From JAGOTP01 sp964415465 (GTDB taxonomy: Bacteria > Patescibacteriota > Patescibacteriia > 2-12-FULL-60-25): a stretch of DNA of 32,133 nucleotides. Where the stretch lies: NCBI GenBank assembly GCA_964415465.1, contig CAYQAL010000009.1, positions 1-32,133 on the forward strand, written 5' to 3'. Below, one piece after another: positions 30,737 through 32,133 of this stretch. Under the pieces are notes generated by a model. The model was not told the origin of the DNA. It saw only the letters and a list, made by a program, of their open reading frames with translations, and ran no database searches. The position numbers and the translations under genes were made by a program. The stretch's first letter is position 1; the number at the start of each line of letters is the position of its first letter.

Positions 30737-31996
30737 ATGGACGAACGTCGCAAGAAACTGCTCTTTCTTTGTCTTTTCATCATCGCGGTTATCGGCATCG
30801 CCGTGGTGTTGTACTTCCTCTTTTTCCGCGCGATTACTCCTAATACACCGGGAACGACAACCGCTCCCGGCACAGGCAACTCGCTTCCTCGCGCTTCCGA
30901 TGGAAGTCCTGATATTGCTGGTCAACCGATCACAGGGACACTTCCGGGCGCCGGAGCAAATCCGGGGAGCGTTGCAGTAGGCGAAATTCCGACACTTCCT
31001 GGCACAACGCTTCTTCCAGACGCGCCAAAAGTTTCGATTCTCGCCCAGAACGTTCGCCTTCCGATCGCGACATCACGTACCGATGGTAATGGTGTACGCT
31101 TTTACGATCCAGCTGACGGTAAATTCTATTCCGTTCTGGACGATGGGACGCGCATCGCTCTCTCGGAAAATGTGTTTCCGAATGTCGATAAAGTAACCTG
31201 GGGAAATAAGAGCGAAAAGGCCGTTATCGGCTTTCCCGACGGCAGTCAGGTGATTTATGATTTTGCCCAAGATAAACAAACAACCATTCCTCGCTATTGG
31301 CAGGAGCTTCAATTTTCTCCAGATGATGATCAGGTAGTCGCAAAAAGCTTAGGCACAAGTCCAACGAACCGTTTTTTGATCATTGCAAACACCGATGGCT
31401 CCGACCCTCGTCCGATCGAAGAAATGGGAAACAACCAGGATAAGGTTATGGTGAGCTGGTCACCGAATAATCAAACCGTTGCCTTCTCACGAACGGGCGA
31501 TCCACTCGGCGCCAATCGTGAACAGATTTTATTGGTTGGGAAAAACCAGGAAAACTTCCGGGGATTGATCGTCGAAGGCCGCGGCTTTACCCCAAACTGG
31601 TCGCCGGATGGCTCACAACTTCTCTACAGCGTTTGGAACAGCGACGGGGGGTATCATCCCACTCTGTGGCTGAGCGGCGCTTCGGGCGATCAGGTAAACG
31701 CGAATCGTCGTCGAATGGATGTAGAAACGTGGGCAGATAAATGTACTTGGGTAAATACAACTACCGTTATCTGTGGCGTTCCAAAGTCTATGCCAGATGG
31801 AGCCGGACTGCAGCGATCACTCTTCGATACTGGACCCGACATGCTTCTAAAACTTGACCTCGCAAACGGTCAGATGACACCGATCCAAGATCCTGGTCAG
31901 AACGTTGTCGTCCGCTCTGTCCGCGCCTCCGCAGATGGGAGCCATGTCTTTGTGACCGATGGCAACAGCGGCCAATTGATTAAGGTACGCATTTAA
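30737..31996 (+). CDS. membrane-anchored TolB/WD40-like beta-propeller protein
   Basis: 419 residues. After a charged start (MDERRKK), one membrane helix spans about 8-30 (LLFLCLFIIAVIGIAVVLYF). A Pro/Gly/Thr-rich linker covers about 35-95. The remaining part has propeller-type blades: QFSPDDDQVVAKS, VSWSPNNQTVAFSRTGD, FTPNWSPDGSQLLYSV and a last blade ending GNSGQLIKVRI. The W/FSPDG.Q..(Y/F) core is the PD40/TolB signature. Such proteins act outside the membrane as scaffolds or sensors; no enzyme motif is seen. The gene starting seven bases after its stop is also for a secreted protein, so the two probably form one transcript and may work together. Confidence 0.8.
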   Translation: MDERRKKLLFLCLFIIAVIGIAVVLYFLFFRAITPNTPGTTTAPGTGNSLPRASDGSPDIAGQPITGTLPGAGANPGSVAVGEIPTLPGTTLLPDAPKVSILAQNVRLPIATSRTDGNGVRFYDPADGKFYSVLDDGTRIALSENVFPNVDKVTWGNKSEKAVIGFPDGSQVIYDFAQDKQTTIPRYWQELQFSPDDDQVVAKSLGTSPTNRFLIIANTDGSDPRPIEEMGNNQDKVMVSWSPNNQTVAFSRTGDPLGANREQILLVGKNQENFRGLIVEGRGFTPNWSPDGSQLLYSVWNSDGGYHPTLWLSGASGDQVNANRRRMDVETWADKCTWVNTTTVICGVPKSMPDGAGLQRSLFDTGPDMLLKLDLANGQMTPIQDPGQNVVVRSVRASADGSHVFVTDGNSGQLIKVRI

Positions 31997-32003
31997 CTAT
32001 CGT

Positions 32004-32133
32004 ATGGCATTGCGCTTGTGGGTCCGCTTAGGAGTCGTTGCACTCGTCGGCTTAGCGTCCTTAGGACAAGCGCTTCCTGCCCTCGCCCAAGCCACCGGAG
32101 GTGCGACCTGTCTCTGCACCATCTCTGGAACAG
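32004..32133 (+). CDS. secreted protein, N-terminal part only (runs off the window)
   Basis: 43 codons are present from the ATG at 32004 to the window edge. The start MALRLWVRLGVVALVGLASL, followed by GQALPALAQA, is a clear signal peptide with likely cleavage after ALA at about residue 28. The mature part begins QATGGATCLCTISGT, with two Cys close together. The gene starts seven bases after the stop of the beta-propeller gene, indicating an operon. Family and full length cannot be judged. Short Cys-containing exported proteins in such positions can be pilus or envelope components, but nothing here proves that. Confidence 0.75.
   Translation, partial: MALRLWVRLGVVALVGLASLGQALPALAQATGGATCLCTISGT

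Noticed and set aside
1..32133. tRNA, rRNA, CRISPR arrays, insertion sequences, or recoded TGA
   Set aside because: No conserved RNA-gene blocks, regular spaced repeats or transposase motifs were seen by eye, and TGA is used as an ordinary stop (for example at the ends of the DUF2207-like and GC-rich genes).

Overview
This 32 kb window looks like chromosomal DNA of an uncultivated member of the Patescibacteria (Candidate Phyla Radiation). Gene spacing is very tight and stop codons are standard (TGA is used as stop). Several protein types are common in that group: a CAP-domain protein with a tandem LSGRI...GEA.Y...YLG..DAYALMR repeat, two sigma factors each paired with a membrane-anchored partner, a DUF5667-like protein, a GLUG/FN3 surface protein with a peptidoglycan-binding end, and a DipZ-type CcdA-thioredoxin. 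A more exact placement (Uhrbacteria- or Magasanikbacteria-like) would be a guess. G+C is about 47-50 % in the lines I counted, except one gene at 22077-22916 that is about 64 %. I saw no rRNA, tRNA, CRISPR array or insertion sequence.

Layout: 1-1500, three small membrane proteins, one (DUF1761-like) without a normal start codon. 1526-3529 (-), a HAD phosphatase and a family-2 glycosyltransferase. 3661-8364 (+), a sigma factor, its overlapping membrane partner, a terminator, then an 843-residue surface protein. 8427-10079 (+), an Ada-like alkyltransferase and an aldose-epimerase-like protein. 10083-11369 (-), a ferric-reductase-like membrane protein and a DUF218 protein. 11411-12805 (+), an unknown protein and exonuclease III. 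12784-14495 (-), an ABC-F ATPase with a long regulated leader. 14517-16618 (+), a DUF1444-like protein and a DUF2207-like membrane protein. 16636-17337 (-), pirin. 17338-17855, non-coding DNA with a long imperfect stem. 17856-21116 (+), CAP protein, response regulator, histidine kinase and a secreted helical protein. 21189-21410 (-), a KGG-motif protein. 21506-22916 (+), a small kinase and the GC-rich gene. 23007-23963 (-), a ferritin-VIT1 fusion. 24053-27058 (+), dipZ-tmk-msrB. 27117-28837 (+), a second sigma gene (frameshifted) with its membrane partner. 28907-32133 (+), DUF2177, DEAD-box helicase, a beta-propeller protein and a truncated secreted protein.

The most notable signal is the leader of the ABC-F gene. 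It has a good promoter (TTGCCA, 17 nt, TATATT), a 34-codon leader ORF that would start at about the transcription start, an intrinsic terminator just before the ABC-F start, and a 16-bp alternative helix that excludes the terminator. The leader peptide carries Arg-Tyr-Arg at residues 4-6, the +X+ pattern known from macrolide-arrested leader peptides. Together these have the layout of ribosome-mediated attenuation, as known for antibiotic-responsive ABC-F and erm genes.

Other themes are a recurring -10-like box (TATACT, TACACT, TATGCT) 6-12 nt before start codons, suggesting leaderless mRNAs; two sigma/partner operons built the same way; and an envelope redox and iron set (DipZ, anchored MsrB, ferric-reductase-like protein, ferritin-VIT1).
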